Positions 44,857 to 53,258 of a DNA stretch of 64,000 nt are shown here, piece after piece. The DNA lies in the NCBI GenBank assembly GCA_018267135.1, contig JAFDZA010000005.1:122877-186876 (forward strand), read 5' to 3'. Both the position numbers and the translations under genes were made by a program. The DNA is from Bacteroidota bacterium (GTDB taxonomy: Bacteria; Bacteroidota; Bacteroidia; Cytophagales; Cyclobacteriaceae). The number at the start of each line of letters is the position of its first letter. Position 1 is the first letter of the stretch. The notes under the pieces are model-generated. The model was not told the origin of the DNA and searched no databases. It was given only the letters and a program-made list of their open reading frames with translations.

Positions 44857-47385
44857 ATGAAGAAACTATCCTTCCTCTGCCTGCTGGCCGTACAAGTAGC
44901 CTTCGGTCAATCCAAACTTCAGTCGCCCGAAGAATTTTTAGGCTACGATCTGGGCGACCGGTTTACGCGGCACCATCGCATGGTAGATTATTTTTACCAA
45001 GTGGCGCAGGCCGTTCCCACGCAGGTATCTGTAAAGCAATATGGCGAAACGTACGAGCACCGCCCGCTTATCTATGCCATTGTGGCTTCGCCCGAAAATT
45101 TTAAAACCCTCGAGCCAATCCGGCTGGATAATTTGAAGCGTGCCGGGCTGGCCGAAGGATCACCCGCTACCAAAGTGGCCGTGGTGTGGCTGAGCTACAA
45201 CGTACATGGCAACGAGGCCAACTCCATGGAGGCTTCGATGAAAACCATTTATGAATTAGTAAACCCCGCCAACGCAAAAACCAAAGAGTGGTTGAAAAAT
45301 ACGGTCGTCATTATTGATCCCTGCATCAATCCCGATGGGCGCGACCGCTATGCCAATTTTTATAGCCAATATGGAAATACTCCTGCCAATAGCGACCCGC
45401 AAGCACGCGAGCACCGCGAACCCTGGCCGGGCGGGCGGGCTAACCATTATTTGTTTGACCTGAACCGCGACTGGGCCTGGGAAACCCAAACCGAATCGCA
45501 AGCCCGTATAAAAATATATAATCAATGGATGCCCCACGTGCATGTAGATTTTCATGAGCAAGGATACAACTCTCCTTATTATTTTGCCCCTGCGGCCGAA
45601 CCTTTTCATGAAGTAATCAGCCCCTGGCAACGCGAGTTTCAGACAGCCATCGGAAAAAACAACGCTAAATATTTTGACGAACAGGGGTGGCTGTATTTTA
45701 CCAAAGAACAATTTGATCTGTACTACCCCAGCTATGGTGATACGTACCCGCTCTATAGCGGAGCCATCGGCATGACTTACGAGCAAGCTGGCATTGGTGC
45801 AGGGCTTTCTGTTACCACTACCGAAGGCGACCCGCTTACACTAAAAGACCGGCTCACCCACCACTTCACCAATAGTTTAAGCACTATCGAAGTTTCTTCA
45901 CAGAATGCCACACGTCTGGTAGATGAGTTTGAAAAATACTTCCGCGAAAACGCTACCAACCCGGCCGCCCCGTATAAAACCTACGTAATCAAAGCCGATA
46001 ACAACCCGGATAAAATAAAAAAGATTACCGATTGGATGGCCACCCACCACATTGCCTTTGGCCATGCAGCCGTAGCCAAAGCTACCCGCGGATATGATTT
46101 TAATTCGCAATCTGTTGCCAACGTTAATGTTTCAACAGACGATATCATCTTCAATATCTACCAACCCAAGAGCCGCTTCATCACTACGGTATTTGAGCCG
46201 GTAAGCAAACTGACCGATTCACTTACCTACGATATTACCGCGTGGAATTTATTTTACAGCTACGGTCTCAGCGCCTATGCCCTGAACGAAAAAATAGCAG
46301 TGGCCAAACCTTACGAGGCTAAACCTATTGTTTTTCAAACGCTCAGCACGAAGCCTTATGCCTACCTCTTCTATTACCAAAGTCTGAATGATGTAGAGTT
46401 TCTGGCCGCGCTAATCAAAAAAGGAATTAAGGTGCGCACTGCAGGCAAACCCTTTACGTTGCAGGCGCAACCATTCGACCGCGGCACGCTCATTGTTACC
46501 CGCAGAAATAATGAAAAAATTACCGACTTTGATAATACGGTGCAGGCCTTGGCCAAACAGTATAGCCGGAAGTTTTTTGCGGCCCCTACCGGCTTTGCCG
46601 ATAAGGGAGTTGATATAGGCTCGGGCAACATCAATTACCTGAAAGAACCGAAAGTAGCATTGCTCGGAGGCGAGCAGGTTTCGTCATTAGATTTTGGTGA
46701 AGTGTGGCATTTATTTGAGCAACAAATTCATTACCCGGTTAGCGTAATCGGTACGGATTACGCCAAACGAATAGATTGGTGGAAATACAATGTGCTGGTA
46801 GTGCCCGATGGCAACTACCGGTTGTTTGATGAAGACATGATTAGCACGCTGGATCGCTGGGTAAATGATGGCGGGCGCCTGATTGTAATGGCCGGAGCCA
46901 CCGCGGAGTTGGCCGATAAAAAAGAATTTGCACTGAAAGTATTTACCGATGACGAGGCCAAAAAGAAAGCCGAGAAAGATGAAAAAGATACCAAAACCAA
47001 AGAAGGCCCTATGAAGTATGCCGATGCCGAACGAAAACAACTGAGCGAAAATATTTTTGGTGCGATCTACAAAGTATCATTAGACAACACCCACCCGCTC
47101 GCCTTTGGGTTAGGCAATTATTACTATTCTTTGCGCACGAACGATCTGCACTACGTCTATCTGGAAAACGGATGGAACGTGGGCACTTTAAAAGGGAAAC
47201 AAAAACCCGTGATGGGGTTTGCCGGGAATAAAGTAAACAAGAAATTAGAAAACTCGTTGGTGTTTGGGGTAGAGAATAAAGGCAAAGGCCAGGTAGTGTA
47301 TCTGGTAGATAACCCCACCTTCCGTTGTTTTTGGGAGAATGGCAAAATGATTTTTGCCAACGCGGTATTTATGGTAGGGCAATAG
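44857..47385 (+). CDS. M14-family zinc carboxypeptidase, secreted
   Basis: Protein of 842 aa with a signal peptide (LSFLCLLAVQVAFG). In the M14 domain (~residues 50-330) HGNEANSMEA provides the zinc-binding His and Glu, NPDGRDRY and DLNRDWAW the substrate-binding residues, VDFHEQG the third zinc ligand, and MTYEQAG the catalytic glutamate. The C-terminal half includes a glutamine-amidotransferase-like fold (VALLGGEQVSSLDFGEVWHL, VLVVPDGNYR), a common combination in Bacteroidota M14 proteins. It probably trims peptides in the periplasm or outside. Its TAG stop abuts the stop of the convergent kinase gene. Confidence 0.9.
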   Translation: MKKLSFLCLLAVQVAFGQSKLQSPEEFLGYDLGDRFTRHHRMVDYFYQVAQAVPTQVSVKQYGETYEHRPLIYAIVASPENFKTLEPIRLDNLKRAGLAEGSPATKVAVVWLSYNVHGNEANSMEASMKTIYELVNPANAKTKEWLKNTVVIIDPCINPDGRDRYANFYSQYGNTPANSDPQAREHREPWPGGRANHYLFDLNRDWAWETQTESQARIKIYNQWMPHVHVDFHEQGYNSPYYFAPAAEPFHEVISPWQREFQTAIGKNNAKYFDEQGWLYFTKEQFDLYYPSYGDTYPLYSGAIGMTYEQAGIGAGLSVTTTEGDPLTLKDRLTHHFTNSLSTIEVSSQNATRLVDEFEKYFRENATNPAAPYKTYVIKADNNPDKIKKITDWMATHHIAFGHAAVAKATRGYDFNSQSVANVNVSTDDIIFNIYQPKSRFITTVFEPVSKLTDSLTYDITAWNLFYSYGLSAYALNEKIAVAKPYEAKPIVFQTLSTKPYAYLFYYQSLNDVEFLAALIKKGIKVRTAGKPFTLQAQPFDRGTLIVTRRNNEKITDFDNTVQALAKQYSRKFFAAPTGFADKGVDIGSGNINYLKEPKVALLGGEQVSSLDFGEVWHLFEQQIHYPVSVIGTDYAKRIDWWKYNVLVVPDGNYRLFDEDMISTLDRWVNDGGRLIVMAGATAELADKKEFALKVFTDDEAKKKAEKDEKDTKTKEGPMKYADAERKQLSENIFGAIYKVSLDNTHPLAFGLGNYYYSLRTNDLHYVYLENGWNVGTLKGKQKPVMGFAGNKVNKKLENSLVFGVENKGKGQVVYLVDNPTFRCFWENGKMIFANAVFMVGQ

Positions 47386-48045
47386 CTACCCGAAAAGGCT
47401 GTTTAGCTCCAGGTCTATTTTGCCGACAATCGAAGAAAAATCTTCGGTGTTGTTAACAAAATCGATCCGGTTCATATCTACCACCAGCAATTTGCCCAGA
47501 GTATATTCGCTGATCCACTTTTCGTAGTGCTCGTTTAGCGAGCGCAGGTATTCTAATTTAATGTTGAATTCAAAATCGCGGTTGCGTTTTTGAATCTGGT
47601 CAACCAGTTTGGGGATGTCGGCTTTCAGGTAAATGAGCAAGTCGGGCGGCTGCACAAAGTTGATCATGGAGTGGAACAGGTCTAAGTAGCTCTGGTAATC
47701 GCGGCTGTTGATGTGCCCGGCCGTGTGCAGATTGCGCGCGAAGATGTAGGCATCTTCGTAGATCGTGCGATCTTGAATAATCGTTTTTTTGCTTTCGCGT
47801 ATGTTTCTGATTTGCGTAAACCGGCTATTGAGAAAATAAATCTGCAGGTGAAATGCCCAGCGGGCCATGTCTTCATAAAAATCACGTAAGTATGGGTTGT
47901 GGTCAACCGATTCATACAATGGAGTCCAGCCATAGTGGCGCGAAAGTTTTTCGGCCAGCGTGGTTTTACCCGAGCCGATGTTTCCAGAAACAGCGATATG
48001 TTTAATTTTAGTCACCGAAAAAAATAATTTTTCAAAAATCGACAT
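47386..48045 (-). CDS. Deoxynucleoside kinase
   Basis: Salvage kinase of 219 aa phosphorylating deoxynucleosides (deoxyadenosine/deoxyguanosine-type family). P-loop GNIGSGKTTLAEKL, LYESVDHNPYLRDFY for the nucleoside site, the DRTIYEDAYIFA ERS-like motif, and KRNRDFE for the LID region. No signal is present. ATG 48045 gives ten extra residues before the usual start of the fold; a GTG at 48015 is an alternative. The nucleoside transporter 1.1 kb away on the other strand fits a salvage context. The stop codon shares the palindrome TAGCTA with the convergent M14 gene. Confidence 0.88.
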   Translation of the reverse strand: MSIFEKLFFSVTKIKHIAVSGNIGSGKTTLAEKLSRHYGWTPLYESVDHNPYLRDFYEDMARWAFHLQIYFLNSRFTQIRNIRESKKTIIQDRTIYEDAYIFARNLHTAGHINSRDYQSYLDLFHSMINFVQPPDLLIYLKADIPKLVDQIQKRNRDFEFNIKLEYLRSLNEHYEKWISEYTLGKLLVVDMNRIDFVNNTEDFSSIVGKIDLELNSLFG

Positions 48046-48110
48046 TCACATCAGTAAATAAAATTTCGGCAAGCATATTTCTGTTAATATTGAAGATTAA
48101 TTATGATTGC

Positions 48111-49112
48111 ATGAAGCAGATCCTACTCGTTTGGGTAGCCTTGGCTGCGGGGCTTTTATCTTGCAGCCGCGAACCGGAAACACCGTGTGTCTATTCGCCC
48201 GACAAACCGGTTAATTTTACATACGAGGCGCTGCACGATTCTTTTCCATCCGTTCGCAACAAAAAAGAATTGGTGCATCTTTTTACACGTCATCTGGCCG
48301 TAGCCGATATTTTTTTTCACCGAAAAAATTATCCTAACGACTCAGCCTTTGTTAACCACTACTACCGGTGGTTTTCGCATCCGTCTATGGATACTCTTTT
48401 GATGGAAACAAAAAAAGTTTTTGGCGATGGAACGGAATTAAAAAATGAATTTCAAGCTGCCTTTTCTAACCTCAAACATTTCTATCCCGATTTTAAACCG
48501 CCCCACGTGGTAACCGTGCTCACCGGCCTGGAAAGTGATCTCTTTGTGAGCGACTCGCTTATTATTGTAGGGCTGGATTATTATTTGGGAAAGAAAGCCA
48601 AATATCGGCCCGACATGCACCAATATATGCTGCAGCGATATGAAAAAAACTACATCGTGCCCTCCTGTCTTTTATTGCTGGGCATCGACACCCGCTATAA
48701 CCAAACCCATTTAGAAGACCGAACCGTGCTGGCCGATATGATAGCCTATGGCAAAGCCTATTATTTTGCCAAGCAAATGTTACCCTGCGCGCCCGACAGT
48801 ATTTTTATAGGATACACCGGCCGCGAAATAGCCGGTGCCGAAGCCAACCAGGATGTAATCTGGAAAAAACTGATAGAAGAGGAAGCCTTGTTTTCTACCA
48901 ACCAGCAGATAAAACAACGCTACCTGAACGAGCGACCTAAAACATACGAAATCGGCAACGACTGCCCCGGCCGCATCGCCACCTGGGTAGGCTGGAAAAT
49001 AGTAAAGGCTTACATGAAAGAAAACCCCTCGGTGTCGCTCCTCCAGTTAATGGAAACCGGAGATGCCCAAAAAATATTTAAAGGTTCGAGGTACCGGCCC
49101 GAAAACCGGTAA
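48111..49112 (+). CDS. gldB: GldB-like gliding motility lipoprotein
   Basis: Protein of 333 aa with the lipobox AGLLSC. VLTGLESDLFVSDSLIIVGL, then DYYLGKKAKY, LPCAPDSIFIGYTGREIAGAE and CPGRIATWVGWKIVKAYM match the GldB family, a lipoprotein required for gliding in Flavobacterium; its DUF2268-like fold is inferred. Gliding itself cannot be concluded, since gldB is also kept in non-gliding relatives. ATG 48111 is preferred over 48090 because it begins the signal peptide. The region between the kinase and this gene (65 bp) has no clear promoter. Confidence 0.82.
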   Translation: MKQILLVWVALAAGLLSCSREPETPCVYSPDKPVNFTYEALHDSFPSVRNKKELVHLFTRHLAVADIFFHRKNYPNDSAFVNHYYRWFSHPSMDTLLMETKKVFGDGTELKNEFQAAFSNLKHFYPDFKPPHVVTVLTGLESDLFVSDSLIIVGLDYYLGKKAKYRPDMHQYMLQRYEKNYIVPSCLLLLGIDTRYNQTHLEDRTVLADMIAYGKAYYFAKQMLPCAPDSIFIGYTGREIAGAEANQDVIWKKLIEEEALFSTNQQIKQRYLNERPKTYEIGNDCPGRIATWVGWKIVKAYMKENPSVSLLQLMETGDAQKIFKGSRYRPENR

Positions 49113-49188
49113 GGTTCAATGGCAACCTTTCTTTCATTGGCATTGATGGAGTGGAAATTATTTTCTACGTTCACAAAAAAATAATAGT

Positions 49189-50367
49189 ATGATGAAGTCT
49201 GCTGTCTTTGCCAAGCTTTCGCTGATGATGCTGCTCCAGTATTTTATTTGGGGCGCCTGGTATGTTACCATGGGTACCTACATGAGCGAATTTCTTCACG
49301 CATCGGGTTTGCAGATCGGGGCTGCCTACAGCGCATTGGCTATTGCCACTATGATTTCTCCATTTTTTGTAGGAATGGTAGCCGATCGTTTTTTTGCAGC
49401 CCAGCACATTATGGGTGTCTTACATATTTTAGGGGGAGTGTTGCTTTATTCGGCTACACAAATTTCGAACAACACGTATTTTTATTGGATAATCGTGGCC
49501 TATTCGTTGCTGTACATGCCCACCATAGCATTGAGCAATAGCATTGCTTTTCAGCAGATGACAGACCCCGGCCGGCAGTTTCCATGGATACGGGTTTTTG
49601 GCACCGTGGGCTGGATCATTGCCGGGAGTTTAATCACCTTACTGGGCATCGAAAAAACTCCCTACACATTTTATATGGCCGCTATCGCTTCTACCGGGTT
49701 AGGATTGATTTCTTTTGTGCTGCCTAATACACCACCCAAAGGAAAATCTGCCGGCAGTGCCATTGGCACGGAAGCCTTTGTGTTGTTTAAAGACAAATCA
49801 TACTTGGTCTTTTTTATAGCTGCCATTTTGGTGTGCATTCCGTTGTCGTTTTATTATGGGTTTGCCAACGTATTTCTTAATGAAATCGGGCTGGAGGGTA
49901 CGGCCTTTAAAATGACATTCGGTCAGTTTTCAGAGGCGTTGTTTATTTTGGCCATACCGTTTTTGTTTAACCGGATCGGGGTAAAAAATATTTTAATTGT
50001 GGGTATTTCAGCCTGGATCTTGCGCTACCTCTGTTTCGCTTTCGGCAACCTGGATGCGAACGTATGGATGCTATACGCGGGAATTATCCTTCACGGTGTT
50101 TGTTATGATTTCTTTTTTGTAACCGGCTACATGTACACCGAAAAGAGAGCGGGAGAAAAGATTAAAAGTGCCGCACAAGGGCTCTTCACATTTGCCACGT
50201 ACGGATTGGGTATGTTTATCGGCACCTGGTTTTCGGGGCTCACCGCAGACAATTATATGGTGGACGGAAAACATTCTTGGCAACATATCTGGTTAGTACC
50301 GGCCTACATCGCCCTGGTCGTATTGGTATATTTTATATTATTCTTCAAAGAAAAAAGAGAAGCCTAG
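49189..50367 (+). CDS. NupG-family nucleoside:H+ symporter (MFS)
   Basis: Twelve-helix major facilitator of 392 aa. MLLQYFIWGAWYVTMGTYM, FVGMVADRFFAAQ, and the PWIRVFGTVGWIIAG segment before helix five are typical of the nucleoside:H+ symporter family. It imports nucleosides across the inner membrane. Translation may begin at either of two adjacent ATGs. It ends 12 bp from the convergent Fe-S gene. The neighbouring deoxynucleoside kinase supports a salvage role. Confidence 0.87.
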   Translation: MMKSAVFAKLSLMMLLQYFIWGAWYVTMGTYMSEFLHASGLQIGAAYSALAIATMISPFFVGMVADRFFAAQHIMGVLHILGGVLLYSATQISNNTYFYWIIVAYSLLYMPTIALSNSIAFQQMTDPGRQFPWIRVFGTVGWIIAGSLITLLGIEKTPYTFYMAAIASTGLGLISFVLPNTPPKGKSAGSAIGTEAFVLFKDKSYLVFFIAAILVCIPLSFYYGFANVFLNEIGLEGTAFKMTFGQFSEALFILAIPFLFNRIGVKNILIVGISAWILRYLCFAFGNLDANVWMLYAGIILHGVCYDFFFVTGYMYTEKRAGEKIKSAAQGLFTFATYGLGMFIGTWFSGLTADNYMVDGKHSWQHIWLVPAYIALVVLVYFILFFKEKREA

Positions 50368-50379
50368 AGGGAGGCCGGG

Positions 50380-51156
50380 TCAGAGTGATTCGGCAATTAG
50401 TTCGGCCAGGTCTTTCACTTTTACCTCGGCTTCTTTCTCTTTGTTTTTTACACCATCGGTCATCATGGTCATGCAGAAAGGGCAGGCTACGGCTATGGTG
50501 GTTGCCCCTGTGCCCAGCGCTTCTTCTGCACGCTCTACATTGATATCTTTTTTTCCTTTTTCGGGTTCTTTAAACATTTGTGCTCCGCCTGCTCCGCAGC
50601 ATAAGCCGGTGGTGCGGCAGCGTTTCATTTCTACCAAATCGGCATCCAGTGCCTGAAGTACTTCGCGCGGAGCTTCATAAATATTATTGGCACGACCGAG
50701 ATAACACGAATCATGATAGGTAATTTTTTTGCCCTTAAAGGCGCCTCCTTCTTTCAGTTTAATTTTTCCGTTATTTATCAGTTGTTGCAAAAAAGTGGCA
50801 TGATGAATGACCTCGTAGTTACCACCCAAATCGGGGTATTCATTTTTTATTGTATTGAAACAATGCGGGCAGGCTGTAACAATTTTTTTTATGTTATACC
50901 CATTCAGCACCTGAATATTGTTCATGGCTTGCATCTGAAACAAAAATTCGTTGCCGGCCCTTCGGGCCGGGTCTCCGGTGCAGGCTTCTTCCGTGCCTAG
51001 TACGGCAAACTTTATCCCTACGGCATTCAGTATTTTAACAAAGGCAACAGTTACGCGTTTGGCGCGGTCGTCAAACGAGCCGGCACACCCTACCCAAAAC
51101 AACACATCGGGGGTTTCTCCTTTGGCGGCTAAATCGGCTACGGTTGGTGCATTCAT
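50380..51156 (-). CDS. CCG-domain Fe-S oxidoreductase subunit (HdrB/GlpC-like)
   Basis: Protein of 258 aa with two cysteine-rich CCG-type domains: FWVGCAGSFDDR with ACPHCFNTIKNEYP, and HDSCYLGRANNIYEAPR with GLCCGAGGAQMF. Such domains bind unusual or [4Fe-4S] clusters in heterodisulfide reductase, glycolate oxidase and lactate oxidase subunits. The ATG at 51156 lies 1 bp after the stop of the upstream gene; the longer open frame is inside that gene. The electron partner and substrate are unknown. Confidence 0.87.
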   Translation of the reverse strand: MNAPTVADLAAKGETPDVLFWVGCAGSFDDRAKRVTVAFVKILNAVGIKFAVLGTEEACTGDPARRAGNEFLFQMQAMNNIQVLNGYNIKKIVTACPHCFNTIKNEYPDLGGNYEVIHHATFLQQLINNGKIKLKEGGAFKGKKITYHDSCYLGRANNIYEAPREVLQALDADLVEMKRCRTTGLCCGAGGAQMFKEPEKGKKDINVERAEEALGTGATTIAVACPFCMTMMTDGVKNKEKEAEVKVKDLAELIAESL

Positions 51157-51157
51157 T

Positions 51158-52465
51158 TCATTCTTGTTTAGACCAGTTAAATCGGTCGGCAGGAGAGAAT
51201 TTCCAGGGCGCAAAACTGGTTTCTATATTTTGAAACATGGAGTTCCACGAAGCGGGCGAGCCGCTTTCTTCCATGGCTACATATCGTCTCAATTCTAAAA
51301 TAATTTCTAATGGGTTAATCATGACCGGGCAAGCCTCCACACAAGCATTACAACTGGTACAGGCATTAATCTCTTCCTTGGAAATATAATCGCCCAATAA
51401 AAATTTTCCATCGTTTGCCCCCTTCCCTTTTTTATCCAGGCTTCTGCCAATTTCTTCCAGCCGGTCGCGGGTATCCATCATAATTTTGCGTGGCGAAAGT
51501 TTTTTTCCGGTCAGGTTGGCCGGGCATTCGCTAGTGCATCGTCCACACTCGGTACATGAATAGGCCGCCATTAAATTATTCCAACTTAAATCAATCACAT
51601 CTTTGGCACCAAATCTTCCGGGCTCGACCGGGGCTGCAGCCGGAGCGAGGCCAAGCATTGTTTTGACTTCATTCGTTACTACCGGCATATTGTTAATGTG
51701 TCCTTTCGCTTCCAGCTTGGCGTAATACGTATTGAGGAAAGCCATAAAAATATGCAAGTGCTTGGAGTAGGTAACATAGATTGTAAACCCAAGAATACCT
51801 ACTATATGGAACCACCAGCAAAAACGCTCCAAAAATTCAAGGGTTGAGGTGCTGAGAGGTTGAAGTATTGAGATTATGTGTGAACTGAGAAAAAGCGTAC
51901 CCGTTGAAATATAGTGTTCGGGGTTTCGGGTTTGTAAAATCTGGTCGCTGGCATTCATGGTAAAGATGGCGCACATCAAAACAATTTCGGTGGTCAGGAT
52001 CAGGTTAGCATCTAGCCGGGGCCAGGAAGTCATCTCGGCCGACCAAAATCGGGGAATCTTCAATATATTTCTCCGGATAAGAAAAATGACACATGCTGTT
52101 AAAACAGCTAATGCCAAAAACTCAAACACGTTCATGGCGATAGGGTAAACACCACCCAAATAGGGAGCTAAGATGCGGTGTGTTCCAAAAATGCCATCGA
52201 TAATAAACTCAAGCACCTCCAGATTGATAACTAAAAAGCCGGTATAAATAAAAAAATGGAGAATGGCGGGCAATGGGCGTTTAAACATTTTTTTTTGCCC
52301 AAACGCCATCAGCAGCATATTTTTTAAACGTTCATTTCTACGATCGTGAATTGATTTTTTTTTACCTAAAAAAATATTATCACGAATACGCAGCACGCGC
52401 TTTCGGATGAAAAACCCGGCCGCAACCAAAGTGGCAATAAAAATAATTTGCTGAAGAAGAGCCAT
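51158..52465 (-). CDS. Membrane-bound 4Fe-4S oxidoreductase (HdrC/NarI-like fusion)
   Basis: Protein of 435 aa. Five or six hydrophobic segments in the first ~300 residues (AILHFFIYTGFLVINLEVLE, LALAVLTACVIFLI, WWFHIVGILGFTIYVTYSKH) with histidines suitable for heme b are followed by two 4Fe-4S motifs: CTECGRCTSECP and CTSCNACVEACP. With the CCG gene downstream it forms a two-gene unit seen in many Bacteroidota, thought to pass electrons between the quinone pool and a cytoplasmic partner. The physiological reaction is not known. Confidence 0.88.
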   Translation of the reverse strand: MALLQQIIFIATLVAAGFFIRKRVLRIRDNIFLGKKKSIHDRRNERLKNMLLMAFGQKKMFKRPLPAILHFFIYTGFLVINLEVLEFIIDGIFGTHRILAPYLGGVYPIAMNVFEFLALAVLTACVIFLIRRNILKIPRFWSAEMTSWPRLDANLILTTEIVLMCAIFTMNASDQILQTRNPEHYISTGTLFLSSHIISILQPLSTSTLEFLERFCWWFHIVGILGFTIYVTYSKHLHIFMAFLNTYYAKLEAKGHINNMPVVTNEVKTMLGLAPAAAPVEPGRFGAKDVIDLSWNNLMAAYSCTECGRCTSECPANLTGKKLSPRKIMMDTRDRLEEIGRSLDKKGKGANDGKFLLGDYISKEEINACTSCNACVEACPVMINPLEIILELRRYVAMEESGSPASWNSMFQNIETSFAPWKFSPADRFNWSKQE

Positions 52466-52557
52466 GCATCAAAAATAAGAATTTCAGGCTGCAATTTGTG
52501 TGCGTATAATTCAGTTTAGGCTTGTATTAAAAAATTTTCTATTTAAGTGAATTGTTT

Positions 52558-52565
52558 TACTTTTG
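52558..52565 (+). promoter_or_regulatory. Candidate -7 box of tRNA-Phe
   Basis: TACTTTTG, an exact TAnnTTTG match, 32 bp before the tRNA. No TTG at the proper spacing is obvious. Confidence 0.45.
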
Positions 52566-52597
52566 TGCCCCGCAATATTTAAAAAGCGGCCTTTTCC

Positions 52598-52670
52598 GGT
52601 GACGTAGCTCAGTTGGTAGAGCAAAGGACTGAAAATCCTTGTGTCGGGGGTTCAATTCCCTCCGTCACCA
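52598..52670 (+). tRNA. tRNA-Phe (GAA)
   Basis: A full cloverleaf of 73 nt: the acceptor GGTGACG pairs with CGTCACC and the discriminator is A; the D-loop contains AGTTGGTA; the anticodon stem AAGGA/TCCTT encloses loop CTGAAAA with anticodon GAA at 52631-52633; the T-arm has GGTTCAATTCC. CCA is not encoded (CAA follows). The last 16 nt (ATTCCCTCCGTCACCA) recur at 53037-53052. Confidence 0.97.
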
Positions 52671-52834
52671 CAAGCCCTGACAGGTAAAAGCTTGTCAGGG
52701 TTTTTTATGCTTCATTATGTGTATATCCTGCAAAGTCAAATTAACTTCTCTTTCTACAAAGGGGCTACTCAGGATTTGGCTAAACGGATGACCGAACACA
52801 ACTTAGGTCAATCTCCTTTTACCAAAAAGTTTAA
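52655..52834 (+). repeat. 180-bp direct repeat, copy 1 (tRNA 3' end + hairpin + nuclease 5' part)
   Basis: Identical to 53037-53216 except for one base seen (CTACTCAGG here, CTACCCAGG there). It starts in the T-arm of tRNA-Phe, covers the terminator hairpin and the first 43 codons of the GIY-YIG gene. The offset between copies is 382 bp. Confidence 0.95.
52675..52706 (+). terminator. tRNA-Phe terminator abutting the GIY-YIG start codon
   Basis: Stem CCCTGACA/TGTCAGGG (8 bp), loop of 10, then six T. The ATG of the GIY-YIG gene begins at the base after the last T, so the nuclease would need read-through or an internal promoter. The same structure recurs at 53057-53088. Confidence 0.85.
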
Positions 52835-52997
52835 ACCGTGGAACTTGGTTTGGTTTACATTAAAAAACTCAAAGACCGAAGCCGCTCAACTCGAAATCAA
52901 ACTCAAAAATCTCTCGGTGCAGAGAACCATCGCCTTTATAAAAAAATACCCACCTCCCAATAGCAATTTTCAGGTCATGCCTTGGGTTCAACGCTGA
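52707..52997 (+). CDS. Small GIY-YIG nuclease-domain protein
   Basis: Protein of 96 aa. HYVYILQS is the GIY strand and FYKGATQDLAKRMTEHN the YIG strand and helix, in the YKG form common in single-domain Bacteroidota proteins; the arginine (KRM) is kept and a glutamate is available in the C-terminal helix (EAAQLEIKLK). Length and ending (KKYPP...) are normal, so it appears complete. It may nick DNA or be a mobile-element nuclease like homing endonucleases; the function is unknown. It sits directly behind the tRNA terminator, and its stop codon lies within the following hairpin. A truncated second copy follows. Confidence 0.85.
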   Translation: MLHYVYILQSQINFSFYKGATQDLAKRMTEHNLGQSPFTKKFKPWNLVWFTLKNSKTEAAQLEIKLKNLSVQRTIAFIKKYPPPNSNFQVMPWVQR

Positions 52998-53036
52998 CGA
53001 GGCTCTGCCTGTCAGCGTGCTGACCGAAGCGTCAGC
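52991..53036. other. Two tandem hairpins sharing a CTGAC/GTCAG stem
   Basis: Hairpin A: ACGCTGAC (52991-52998) pairs with GTCAGCGT (53011-53018), and an inner stem AGGC/GCCT lies inside. Hairpin B: GCTGAC (53019-53024) pairs with GTCAGC (53031-53036) around CGAAGC, sharing no bases with A's core except two flanking ones. Hairpin B ends exactly where the second 180-bp repeat begins. The CTGAC/GTCAG core also forms the stem of the terminator at 52675-52700. Confidence 0.75.
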
Positions 53037-53216
53037 ATTCCCTCCGTCACCACAAGCCCTGACAGGTAAAAGCTTGTCAGGGTTTTTTATGCTTCATTAT
53101 GTGTATATCCTGCAAAGTCAAATTAACTTCTCTTTCTACAAAGGGGCTACCCAGGATTTGGCTAAACGGATGACCGAACACAACTTAGGTCAATCTCCTT
53201 TTACCAAAAAGTTTAA
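53037..53216 (+). repeat. 180-bp direct repeat, copy 2
   Basis: Second copy of 52655-52834, beginning with the 16-nt tRNA-Phe 3' end ATTCCCTCCGTCACCA without the rest of the tRNA. It includes the hairpin and the first 43 codons of the nuclease and stops abruptly at 53216. Confidence 0.95.
53089..53216 (+). pseudogene. Truncated second copy of the GIY-YIG gene
   Basis: It repeats the first 43 codons of the gene at 52707 (MLHYVYILQS to TKKFN) and then diverges. The frame stays open to 53346, but that tail lies antisense to the MFS gene end and has no resemblance to the family. The nuclease helix with the catalytic glutamate is missing, so it cannot be active. Confidence 0.88.
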
Positions 53217-53258
53217 TTTGCAATCTTCTGTTCAGGCAAGGCGAAGAAATCTCTACTC

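Noticed and set aside
52641..52706. Upstream extension of the GIY-YIG frame through the tRNA and terminator
   Set aside because: The frame happens to stay open, but the translated part only reflects tRNA and hairpin sequence. ATG 52707 begins the family fold.
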